This document shows positions 1-13,166 of a stretch of 64,000 nucleotides of DNA, piece after piece. The stretch's first letter is position 1. Each line of letters starts with the position of its first letter. The position numbers and the translations under genes are program-made. Source of the stretch: Rhodamnia argentea (Eukaryota > Streptophyta > Magnoliopsida > Myrtales > Myrtaceae); the NCBI RefSeq assembly GCF_020921035.1, contig NC_063150.1, forward strand, positions 12,338,001 to 12,402,000, read 5' to 3'. The notes below the pieces were generated by a model, which saw nothing but the letters and a program-made list of their open reading frames with translations, was not told where the DNA came from and did not search any database.

Positions 1-1075
1 TTTTAGTAATATAAGTTATTGGCATTTGATAACTTCTGTTGACTTTGATTTCATGAGTAGAGTAATGTCGCGGAACAAATCGTACAATTAAGTTTCAGGG
101 GATCTCGGGAGAACATACGGGCTATAGCGAGGATAGCTATGGGAATGCTATATGCCTTTGATGAGGAAAGGCGGATCACAATGATGTCATAACCCTAACC
201 AGCACCTACAGCAGCCCCCATTGGGCCGCATAAGAATGACTCACCTAAGACTATTCAATTGACCCGGAGGACTATTGGAGTTTATTCGATTAATGATGTT
301 GTCTCCTTTGCCTATCCTACGGCAGATTTCACTATGGGGTTCACTCTAGGGTTCAACCAGGCAAATTTCAATGCACGGTTCAGCCGGTTTGCCGACTTAT
401 TTCACAAGGGACCCGCTCTTGTATTCCATGACAATCAACAGCCCCAAACTCCAGTTAGTTCTCCTAGTTCATACGGATCCAATTTCTCTCTTTTTTTCCT
501 ATGTCCTCCTTCAATATGATATGTACCATCCGAGCGTAGGATATTTTCTCATTTTGACGATGCATCCACATCACAATCACGTTAGCCATCATAAGATATG
601 TCTTCGTCATCCACACATCCTACTCATCCGGAACCTCATCCTCGTCCTCGTTCTCGTTCTCGGTGCAATACTAGACCCGCCGAACAATGGAGACGATCTC
701 ATTGCAAAACAAGAGGGCACGTAGGAGGACCACATCATTAGTGAATGTAATTGAGATTGAAGATTATTATCTATTATTACAATTTTGATTTGTTAGATTT
801 TTTTAGCTCATTGATTGTTATCCATGTTCTTTTAATATGGATATGTCATCTTCATATATCTTACCAATTTTATTTTATAAATATTATTTATAAATTATTT
901 ACGTACTAAATAAATTAATTACATAAATACAAAATTATTTATTAATTATGTATCTTAATAATTTTTTCAATTAATTATTGATAATTATTTACAAAGTTAT
1001 ATAAATATAAATATTATAAATATAAAATAATTACGGAATTTAAAAAAAAATAATAATAAGAAAAAAGGCCCGTCC

Positions 1076-1131
1076 GTGCGGGAGTCTGACTCCCGCGCGG
1101 CTTTTGTGCTGGAGTCAGACTCCCTCACAAG
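1076..1131. repeat. Palindromic GC island
   Basis: A 15-base near-perfect palindrome, GGGAGTCTGACTCCC, lies at about 1080. It is followed some 20 bases later by the related inverted form GGAGTCAGACTCCC. The two sit in otherwise AT-rich sequence and can pair with themselves or each other. No terminator or gene context was found; a transposon end is one possibility. Confidence 0.45.
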
Positions 1132-1839
1132 TCCCAATCCGGTAAATATAAAAAAAATTAACCTATTTTTGTAATTTTTTTTTGTACCATTTTGGGAAAA
1201 AGCCCGTTTGTGTCCCCTTAGTTTTGTTTAAAGGGCAACCACGAACTCTTTCTCTTGCTATAAACAACTCACCACGAGGGGAACGCCCTCGCCTAACATC
1301 GTTGGCGCATTTTGACTGCATTCCGACTTAGGGTTTCCACACGCACTCTATTTCTGTTTTGGTAGAGGATTAACAATACTGGATTATGTTCATGGATTGG
1401 ACTTAAAAAGTACTTTTATCATCTGATCCGAAAAAAAAAAAATAGTAGGTGGACTTGTCGACCTTCTTGTCATTAATATCCATTCCCATTCTTTTGATCC
1501 CCCTTACCATACACTTTTCAAGTAATTTCTACGCCAAATTGAGTTTTCCATCACCAAGAACGAGGGAAAATATAGCGCTCTTTTCAAAATCTGCATTCAT
1601 GTATCGCCAGATAAATTATTGCACCGAGCAGTACACCGCACATGTCGAATATAGAAATGTGTTTATCCTTGGTGGAGCGAGCTTCTATGTGCGCATGAAG
1701 CAACACTATTTGCCTTGGACACTACACTGACCTTGCTACCAATACATCATATGTAACGTTTATAACTGAATTGGCAAAATCACATTAAGTTTAGGACTTT
1801 TTAGATGATATTTTCCTTGTTTGTTTGTTTTGGGCTAAA

Positions 1840-1892
1840 GAGAGACTTTAGTTTTTTTTTTTTTTTTTTTTGGTCAAAAGGAGAGACTTCGG
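1840..1892 (-). mobile_element. Homopolymer micro-insertion with target duplication
   Basis: The 12-base sequences GAGAGACTTTAG (1840-1851) and GAGAGACTTCGG (1881-1892) match at 10 of 12 positions. They flank a run of T followed by GGTCAAAAG. Read on the minus strand the insert is CTTTTGACC plus poly(A), like the extreme 3' end of a retroposon. No body of the element remains. Confidence 0.6.
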
Positions 1893-2919
1893 TTCTTTAT
1901 TCATGAAATGACTCGATCCAATGGCGATCCAAACACATGGTAATTATGTTATTACATTACCCTTTTAATCTCAAGAAATAAGAGATATTCAAGGATGCCC
2001 GGACTATAGCTTATCGTGGTCATATACATGTATAATTTGTGTATTAAAGTGTCGATGTCATACTAAGACTTAAAAGGTTTACAATTAATCCTTTCCTCTC
2101 TTTTAATCCGACAACAATCAGTCATAGAGATGGAGTACCTTTTTTCATCTTCTCTTAGTTTTTATTTGAAAGGGGTGCTTCCAATGTAAAATTCCTAGTT
2201 ATCCTACCACCCGGATCTCGTTTAGATCGTGACAATCAGGAGAATATACGAAGCTTCCATGAGACCCGCAAGACCCCATTCGCATGGAGCACGAGCGCAT
2301 TTCTTTATGCTTTCTTTGAAAGCGAATGAGCAGAAATTGGCAAAAATTAAAACAACGAAAATGGAAAGAATAGAAAAATCAATTGCAAAGAGAAAAGGAT
2401 GGAGAAGATCATTGATATTATTCTCTTTTTATTTGAAAGGTGAAAATGAGAAAGAAATAGAAAGTAGGATCCAAAAAGAACGAGAAAATGTAATTTTCCA
2501 TTAAGTAACGATAGGTTCTTATTCGTAACTAAATGAAGAAAATTTGTAATTTTTAATTAACTGACTTTTCTTACAAAAAATTGCACCGACTATTCTTGCA
2601 ATATATTTAGTTGATGATCTTAAAATAGAACTTTTCAAATCATTTCATATTTAGGTGACCCCCTCAGATTTTGATTCGCATTTTTCCTACCCGTAAGAGT
2701 GGCATGATATTCCATAGGCCCTGGATTTATTTGCTTGATGTGGCCTTTTTCGTCATCCACAAAAAGAGAAGAAAGAAAATCAAATCCATGTTATTAAGTA
2801 TGCTAAATAAGAGTGCTTCCTTTTCCCATTTCAACCTAACACCCCCATTAAATATTTTGCGTCCCAATTTTTGTTAGTAAGTAATGTGATAAAATAAAAA
2901 AAGAATGCAAAAACGAAAA

Positions 2920-3341
2920 AATGACACGCATGATTCTTGCACTTTGAATCAATATATAATATAGTCTCTAAACTTATAAATTTGTCCAATCTGATCCTTA
3001 AACCATAGCTCCATGTGTTATGTGATCTCTTAGTTTTTAATTTATTTAATGTGGTCCATGCAATTTTGATACATGTTCAATTTAGTCCCTAAACTATGCG
3101 AAAATATTCAATATTGCCTCTAAACTTGAATTAATGAAAGGACAATATTGGACATTTTCATATAGTTCGGAGACTAAATTGAACATGTTCCAAAAGTTCA
3201 ATGACCATATTGAACAAATAGAAAGTTTATGGACCACGTTGCATATTAGGATAAAATTCAAGAGCCACATTGACCAAAAATAAAGTTTTTAGGAATATAT
3301 TACATATTGAGCCAAAGTTTAGGGACGATTTGTGTCATTAA
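2920..3341. mobile_element. Foldback (long inverted repeat) MITE-like element
   Basis: The two halves are imperfect inverted copies of each other along their whole length, with the centre near 3125. For example CATGTTCAATTTAGTCCCTA on the left matches the complement of the 3165-3190 region. Both ends carry AATGACAC or its complement, at 2920-2927 and 3334-3341. It has no coding capacity. The family is not identified. Confidence 0.65.
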
Positions 3342-3612
3342 GAAAAAACAAAACAAAACAAAACAAAACAATAGTGTTTTCTCCTTTGTATGCTCCTTTC
3401 ACTTTCGAAATGTAATTCGAAAAATGTATTTTTATTCATTAGATATCAATTTTTATTTCATATTGCATATTGAGCAAAAGTTTAGAGATGATTTGTATCA
3501 TTACCACAAAAAAAAAAAAAAAACAAGAGTGTTTCCTCCTCTATATGCTTCTTTCACTTTTGAAATGTAATACGAAAACTGTATATTTATTCTTTAAATA
3601 GCAATTTTATTT
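3301..3612. repeat. 163-bp tandem duplication
   Basis: Sequence from 3301 (TACATATTGAGCCAAAGTTT) recurs from 3464 (TGCATATTGAGCAAAAGTTT) and stays similar to about 3612. Each unit holds an A-rich run (an AAAAC microsatellite in unit 1, a plain A run in unit 2), then an AGTGTTTYCTCCT motif. Unit 1 begins inside the right arm of the foldback element, so the duplication happened after that insertion. Confidence 0.75.
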
Positions 3613-3705
3613 TTCACATCTCTCTGAATCAGTGTTAAAGGTTTGAGAATGGTGTATGTGAAGAAAGTATACCCAACGATAGAGTGTTACCATACCTGTA
3701 TGTTA

Positions 3706-4370
3706 AAGGTGTTGAACGAGTGAGTCGGATAAAAAATGGTCCGATGATATTGACCCATTAAACCCATTTTGACCCATTTCCATGCAACACAAGTCTAACC
3801 GCTCATACTCGATCTAATCCATACTCAACCCAACTTGGATCACTTAAACACTTTTATATTTAGTCAAATCATTGAATACTTATTTCTCATATTGTTAAAA
3901 AAAATGATATTGATAAATATTTTCATGCAATACAAATCTAGTGAAATTTTTTTATAATTTATTTTTAAAATTTGTATTTTTTAAAAAAAATTATTTTGTT
4001 TTTTTGTTTTCCTTTTTTCCTTTGAAATCTAGTGACTGGCGACAAATGGCATTCCACCTCTTGAACATTTTTTATATTTTCAAAATTATGTTTTTCTTTC
4101 TTCTTTTACTTATAAAAAATATAAATTAATATACTTGAAGCCCATTTACAATTGGAGTTCTTTTCATTACGTGATCCAACTCAACTGATGACTTAATAGG
4201 TCAAAAATGGGTTCAACTGTATGACTCATTTTTGAACCATTTGATTCAACTTTAACTTTTTGAACTCATTTTCATTCGGCCCTTTAAAAACTTACAAATC
4301 ATATCCAACTTACTTGTACAAAATATGAGTAAAAAAATGGATCATTGACCCATATTGAGGGCTCTAGTCC
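3706..4370. mobile_element. Possible degenerate hAT-like non-autonomous element
   Basis: The left edge (AAGGTGTTGAACGAGTGAGT) and right edge (GACCCATATTGAGGGCTCTA) resemble the GGGTGTCAA...TTGACAGCCCTA ends common on plant hAT-derived MITEs, with GACCCATT motifs facing inward at both ends. The inverted match is poor and no target duplication was found. Confidence 0.3.
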
Positions 4371-4539
4371 ATATGTATTTAAAATGAAATGGGAATTGGA
4401 AGTGCACGTGGCAATGCGAATCTAACTTCAATCGCATTGGGGCACCACTGGGGCACCATGTCTGCTAACTAACCGAGCCTAACCCGACATGTACACGCCA
4501 ACGGGTCGGTCAATTTCATATTATGTCCGATGCCAAAAT

Positions 4540-5165
4540 ATCGACTTTCGTGAGGAAAAAATGTCCTAAAGTTTTAAATATATTATATGACGGCTAATTC
4601 AATCCTTAACTTTTTTATTTGACTTAAAACCTTTTGATGATTTTATCAATATAATTCATCCAGTCAATATTGAGAAAGCCAGTCATTTTATGTCCCACGA
4701 TCGATGCTAATGTGGACAATCTTTGCACTTTTTTAAAAAAACTTAGAAATTTTTATTTTATCCTCTTTTCTTTTCCTTTTTTACTTTTCTTTTCTTTCTT
4801 TCTTTTTTCCTTTTCTTTTCCTTTTTGCCATAGGCCCGCGAGGTAGATCGGACCTCGCTGACCATCGCTGAGGCTTGGTGACTGCAAAGGAGAATGGGAA
4901 AACAAAGAAACGAAAAAAGGAAAAAAAAAAGTAGAAAAAGAAACACTTCAGATTTTTTTTATAAAAAAATTGCAAAAATCCTACACATCGGGGTTTACTG
5001 TGCCCGTAGATAGTTGATGCTAAATAGGTTGTCACGTGAGTGATTTATGACCAAAATTACCTGGAAGGACTGTTGAAAATCTATCAAAATATTTATTAAA
5101 TTGATCAAATTAAAAAATTTATGATTGAATTGGCCGCCGTATAATAGATTTAGAACGTTTTAGAT
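4540..5165. mobile_element. Possible long-terminal-repeat-inverted element with GC-rich core
   Basis: AT-rich arms containing 'tcctaaagtttta', 'aattcaatcctta' and, on the right, the inverted 'gattgaattggc' surround a short GC-rich core at 4830-4890 (AGGCCCGCGAGGTAGATCGG). The plan matches the clearer element immediately downstream. The boundaries are uncertain. Confidence 0.35.
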
Positions 5166-5189
5166 AATTATCTCTCTTTTATGGGGAAA

Positions 5190-5945
5190 ATTACCAAAAA
5201 CATCCTAAGCATATTGCAATTATGTCAATTAAGTCCCAAACTTTTTTTTGCTAATTAAGTCCTAAACCTTTTGCAATTGTGCCAATTCACTCTACTTTGT
5301 TGATCGGCACTAACATAGCGTCATCGGAGTTGACGTAGTTAATTTTAATAGTATTTAAATATTTTATTTATCATTTCTTATGTTTTTTCTTCTTTTTTTT
5401 TTCTTTCCTGCTTCTACGGTGACCAACGAGCTATGGCCGACTAGAACTTCGTGGCCCTCGCTCGCCGCCGCACCTCGCGAGGGTTAGGGTTCGCAATGAC
5501 AACCATGGCCTCGTGAAGCACGGCTACGAGCCAAATCGAGGATTAGGGTTAGGGTTTGCAGCCACGGGCGAAGATGGCCATGGCCTCGCTAGCCACCGGC
5601 AAGGCCATCTTTGTCGGCTACCGGCGAGGTTGCCCTCACCCGGATTTTGGCAAGGCGGCCTCGCTCATGGCTGCAATGCCCTCACCTTGCCCTAGTGAGG
5701 CCAAGCGGGAACCACGAAGCTCTTGCCAACCACAATACAAGTAGGAAAGGGGGAAAAAACAATGGAGAAAAAAAAAGTAAAATGCACATTAAAATATTAT
5801 TAAAATTTATCAACATCGGTGCCAACCAATAAAGTGGATTGAATTGGCATAATTGCAAAAGGTTTAAGACTCAATTGGCAAAAAAAAATTGTAAATTGAA
5901 TCGACACAACTACAATAAGTTTAGGATTTTTTTTATATAATTTTT
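5190..5945. mobile_element. Non-autonomous element with ~120-bp inverted arms and GC-rich core
   Basis: The left arm (5190-5330, with 'gcaattatgtcaattaagtc') and right arm (5830-5945) are inverted copies. Both carry the pattern 'tcctaaac...ttgcaattrtgycaatt'. Between them is a GC-rich core (5410-5700) with repeated GCCTCG and GGCGAGG words. Open frames inside the core look like compositional accidents. The same plan recurs elsewhere in the window. Confidence 0.5.
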
Positions 5946-7483
5946 TCGCTCTTTTGTGGATATGACTTAAACTGTTTGAATTGATTTCAAATTATAGTAT
6001 CAATAATAACGATCAAATTATTACGGACTCATAAAATACTCTACAAGTTTTTTTTGTCTCTGCTCCTAACTCAAAAGTAACTAGCACATAGTTTGCAAGA
6101 ACAAATTTCTTCCCATCTATGGACTAAGTTTCACGACGCTTCATCCAGCTTCGGCAACCTTGGGGTTTGTTTCTTTTGCTTAGATTTGAGTAGCAAGGAT
6201 TACAGTGTCTGGAAAGCTGAATTGGAAAGTGAATGACCGATTCAATTCCCGAAGGGAGATATTATTGGAAATCAATGATGACCACCAAGAAATTCATAGT
6301 TTGCGTAACTCAATCTCGGTCAGATTCTGACATCGCCATTGGAGCACCACGCCCCTTTCATCTTCTACCATAAGAATAGTCGTCCGCCCAATATAATCCA
6401 CATTTCAACCTGATGTCAAATGAGCACAACCCAGAAGAAGCTAATCCATATCACCTGAAGAACAGCATGAAAACCACTCATCGTGATCTGTCATGGATAT
6501 CATTTCCATCCGAAAATTGAAGACAACGACAGACGACAACTATGGACATCACTCAAATGCTTAGAAAGCCCAAGACAACTCATTGTTAGTGAAAAACAAG
6601 GAAAGACATGGAGTAAAACAGTTTCATACATCACATGATAGGCTAAAAATAGTGGCTTTGGCAACGGTGCCTTCCTGGAGAACAAAAATGAGAAAATCGA
6701 ACGGAGAACTGCCATCAGATAGGTAGTTGTGTATTGTCGAACTATGATGACAATAGTAAAAACAGCTATTAAATCCTATAATCGAATAAAGAACTGCCAT
6801 TAGAAAGGTAGCTCTAAACTTTTTAACTCTTGATAACAACAAAACCATCGTAAAGACAGTAAGTTACTCCTCAACTCACCGTGAGTTATGTTTTAGTAGG
6901 AGGAGGATAGCATGCAGCTATTTGGAATTATGATTACCCTTGCTCGAGGTAAGACTAAGAATTTGTCAACAAGGCATCATTAAAACAGAACACTAATCAC
7001 AATCTCAGGTCATAAACTACCAACTCAGCAAAAGTCAAGCGAAATCTAACACAGTACATCTACCATACGTTGCGGAATCATGGCGTGCAACTAAATTCAT
7101 TAAGCCCAACACTTTCGGATTTATCCTTCAGGTTATTCACTATGAAGCTATTTCTTCTAATATGGGCTTCAGTTTTTCTCATTGTCAACACCTCAGTTCA
7201 GACTCAGGGCAAACCTAATTACTTGCATCAGAGGATTATTAAATAACAGTAAGTTCACAAGAGTACATCTGAACATCTTAATAACGCTCTCGAATAAAAA
7301 AGCAGTTAGAGATGTCTCACACCCAAAATGGCTATTGGAACAAACCACTCTGACTGACAGGGACCACGAAGAACATATCTTTAGATGCATCTTGGAAGAG
7401 AAAGAAAAAAATATCTAACCTGGTTCAAGCTTTACATTAATACCGCACAAATAATCACCACAAAAAAGGTTATCCTAAAGAGA
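5946..7483. other. Intergenic and probable 3' flank of the WDR5 gene
   Basis: No family was recognised on either strand. The part nearest 7484 should contain the 3' UTR of the minus-strand WDR5 gene, but no unambiguous polyadenylation signal was assigned. Confidence 0.4.
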
Positions 7484-9642
<2,159 letters not shown>

Positions 9643-9659
9643 TTAGATTTCGAGTACTA

Positions 9660-10235
9660 GGAGAGCGAGAGCGAGAGCGAGAGAGGAGAACGAACGACTG
9701 CGGCTCCTTTAAACCCCGACAAAAACTCGCATATATTAATTTTCTTTTTCGAACAGCAAAAGAACAGAAAAAAGAAAAATGTAAAAAGTTACACCACAAG
9801 AGATAGGATTTTGATGCTCGTTTGAGAATAAGATCTGAATATGATTACTAGTTGAAAATAAAGCTAAACCATGGAGAAAAAAATGACCCCGCCGAAGGTC
9901 CGGCTCATCAGACTTCAAAAACCATGACTTTCGATAACTACAGGTCGGATCGGATATTCAACGGAAAATGGGTCAAATGTCCAATCCTAACTCCATACAT
10001 TTATGCAAACATTTGTTCCATGATTGACTCCACATCATCTATGTGTCAATTTGATAGATTCCTGCTTCAAGTTTGCTTGAAACTCGATTCCCAAAACGAC
10101 ATAGCATGTTGACACTGAAAAATGTGCAGGTATTGGAGTTCTTACCCAATCTCACCACACATAAGAAATAACGGGTAAGCATTCGTGATGAAATGACAGA
10201 ATGACATATTAAGATGATGCCCCGTGAACATACGA
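9660..10235. other. WDR5 upstream region and intergenic
   Basis: Contains the probable promoter and 5' UTR of the minus-strand WDR5 gene, including a GAGAGCGAGAGC-type stretch at 9660-9687 (pyrimidine-rich on the coding strand). No specific promoter box was assigned. Nothing else was recognised. Confidence 0.4.
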
Positions 10236-10465
10236 GATGACGTGGCAACATGACTGTGACGTGACAAAGGTATAGAGACATGCGGGGCGCGGCACGGACA
10301 TGGAGGATGCATAGCATGGACAAACGACATGGCGTTTATTTGATGACGTGGCAACATGACCGTGACGTGACAAAGGCATAGAGACATGCGGGGCGCGGCA
10401 CGGACGTGGAGGATGCATAGCATAGACAAACGACATGGCGTTTATTTGATGATGTGGCATGTCCG
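10236..10465. repeat. 106-bp tandem repeat, two copies plus a partial third
   Basis: Units begin at 10236, 10342 and 10448 with GATGACGTGGCAACATGA or close variants. The first two units are nearly identical throughout and contain GACATGCGGGGCGCGGCACG. The third breaks off after GATGATGTGGCAT. Open frames crossing the array repeat the same residues and are not taken as genes. Confidence 0.9.
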
Positions 10466-13166
10466 GCAACATGGGATATCGCGAATGCAAGTTCCTAAAA
10501 AACTCGTGGGAAATGGAAGAAGGAAATGAAAAAAGACGTTAGCAGAGTGGAATTCAGCTAGCGTTGGAGCTTCCGAATACTTTCGAGTTCTCTCTCTCTC
10601 TTTCTCTCTCTTCTTCATGAAACGCTCTGCGATTCTCCAAAAGCAATTAAGTCTAGGATTTTGGCTTGTGCAGATGGCTTGTACGAAGTTTGCGGGATAC
10701 AATATCACTCTTCTTTCGACACTTTCCAACAGAAGAAGAGGGCAATGTCCTCGGAGTCTCATCTGCTGTGTTTCCCAAAGTCCGGTCTCTCGCCGGCGGG
10801 TTCTGAATCTAAACTGCAACTCGAGATTTCGGGGAGTGAAGAAAACGGTGAAGATCTGAATCGTGGGCGTGGTCATTTGGAGGATAGCCATAACCATTGG
10901 TGCGGGAGCATCAGAACTTGAATATTTCATTCAAGATGCGGAATGTAGCATAGCCGAATCGGTTGAAGGAGTGTACCACTTAAAAGAGACTCAATAGACA
11001 GTTGGTGTCTTCTTTGCAAGGTTGAAGGGTCAAATAGTCTTCATTGCAAGGTTGAAGGAGTGTGTACTAGAATTTCTTACAAGGTCGAAGTGTTAAAAAG
11101 CGTGTGCTAGCATTTATTATCAGAATCTTAGTTCAATGTCCTAGTCTGGAGGTGCAATCTCAAATGTAAAGCGAGCTAGAGCTAAGTTTGTAGTACATGA
11201 GAGTTCGTCCTCGAGAGAGCGATTTCGTTCAATTTTTGGTTCTTTATCCTTAGCCGGCGGATTGTTCCTTTAAATCTTGGCGGTGAGCTTCTACCTCTCA
11301 ACTTCATTTTCGTTCATAACACCCTCCATTTTTGCCTCTATTTCAGAATTCCGGCGACTTCATGTCTTGACAGTAGAAAGCAACACATTCCGTCAAGCAC
11401 ATTCCCGCAAGCACTCCTTCGTACATTTTATTCCTGCAAATACTTATAGCGTCCGACGCTTAGCCCAAACAACAAATTTCATATTCCAATCGTTCCTATC
11501 ACGCAACAATCACCACGATTTGGCTTAACCCAATCCTATGATGAAACCTAAGATGAGACTGAATTTTTAATTCATCTAGCTAGGGATTTGACAATGGAAT
11601 TATGGCACCGTCAATGAATCTGTAACGCGTTTTATTCGAAAAATGAATCATATCGCCATCAGCCGTTGCCGTTGCCCTTGCCCTTGCCTTGGGTCTCGCT
11701 TGGCATTGCTGAGAGCACCAACGGCCATCACTAAGATCTCCGCGAGGGTTGTCAACCCTTGTTGGTGGCGCTGCCATAACCTTGAACCCTCGCTCCAACG
11801 GCACCATTCTCCTCTCTTCGATTTCTTTTTTTTTTTAAACAGTTTTTTGGTGTATTATTTTCTGTTTTTCTCATTTTGTGACATTTTTCTAACGTAGCAA
11901 CACCCACCCACGTCCAGCATTTTCAAAGAATGTCACGTGAGATTTTCTATGTAACATGTCAGTAAAAATAGGCGCACAAATAGCGAAAAGAACTTAAATG
12001 GACCACATTCAAAACGTTAAGAACTTGATTGCACTAAAGCATTAATAAACTGTTGTTGTAATTTTCCCTAAAAGCTTTCTATAGTAAACCTCATATCCTA
12101 CTACTATTCTCATTTACCATCTGACTCCCATGTAATGTGCTCGAAGGCACTAGACACAAGCAATACTTGCTCCCATAAAGACTCACCCTTGCTTAAGCCC
12201 CATTGCTACTCCTAATTTTTAGTTTTAACCTCAGTATCATGACAGGATCTAGACATGACAACTTACAAAAATTTAATTTTGACTAACCGTACTTTTAACA
12301 GGAAAATCTTCTCCCTTTCTTTGCAAGAGCGATCATCCAAGATAACAATACTTGTAGTGTAAACGGGGCATGTACACACATATATCCCTCATCCCTAAAT
12401 CACTAAGTCAGTCAATTCACACAAAAAATGACAATGAACGTACACTCATCGAATCTGGACATGGCGCCGTGGGAATGTCAGGATATTACACAAAAAACTT
12501 GCATAACCACTTAACTCGATATGCTATCGAGTTGAAAACTTCATAAAGACATCATCTATTTATACAGACAAATTAGTCTGAATATGCAGAAACTTGAAAA
12601 AAAAAAAAAAGAAAACCCGCGCGAAACAGACAACAGATGAATCAAAGCAGTCTTTTTTTCTTTTTCTTTTTTTTACTTTTGCTTTTGAATGACGATAACG
12701 GTGTGAAGCGTAGCAAAAAAAAAAGGAGGATGTAATGAAGCTTCATTCTCCACAAAATCTGAGATAAAGGGGTGTTGAAAACAATTTGTTGGTAAGATCT
12801 GCAACCAATGGGCAAGAGGAAATCTATGAAATTGAGTTACATTTGAATGTCTCTCCATCTCTAATCCAAGCAATGGATTTTATCAATCAGTGAGACAAAC
12901 ACATGATGATTTACAAGTATACACAAGCTATATACAACAACTGCATCTACAGTCTGCACATTGAAAAGCCAAACACATCTAACTCGCCATTCCTCCTGAG
13001 AATCCGGATCTTCTCTCCTAACTTCTCGGCACTAAAGTAAGACTAAACTCTGCAATACGTGAAGCGTGGCACTACAACTTGTATGTACAATTGCTGGAAT
13101 GAATAGAAGGAAAGAATGATGAACAAGTGAATGTTGTAGAAAGGGTAGGGCCAGAAGAAAACAAGA
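10466..13166. other. Intergenic; one unexplained open stretch
   Basis: A continuously open frame on the plus strand covers 10661-10921 (86 codons, serine- and glutamate-rich, no ATG near its start). It overlaps another open frame, and no family was recognised. It could be a decayed exon or chance. The rest is AT-rich, and the part adjoining 13167 should include the kinesin 3' UTR. No RNA gene was seen. Confidence 0.4.

Larger units (their letters stand above)
1..2919. other. Intergenic, no gene recognised
   Basis: No open frame here resembles a known family. Short open frames, such as a lysine/glutamate-rich one at 2229-2504, lack splice context and recognisable motifs. The stretch turns strongly AT-rich from about 780 to 1060. 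It also holds a small palindromic GC island at 1070-1130 and a homopolymer micro-insertion at 1840-1892, both listed separately. Confidence 0.6.

Noticed and set aside
10142-10490. Three overlapping minus-strand open frames with repeated SMLCILHVRAAPRMSL residues
   Set aside because: They are translations of the 106-bp tandem repeat in different frames, not a gene.
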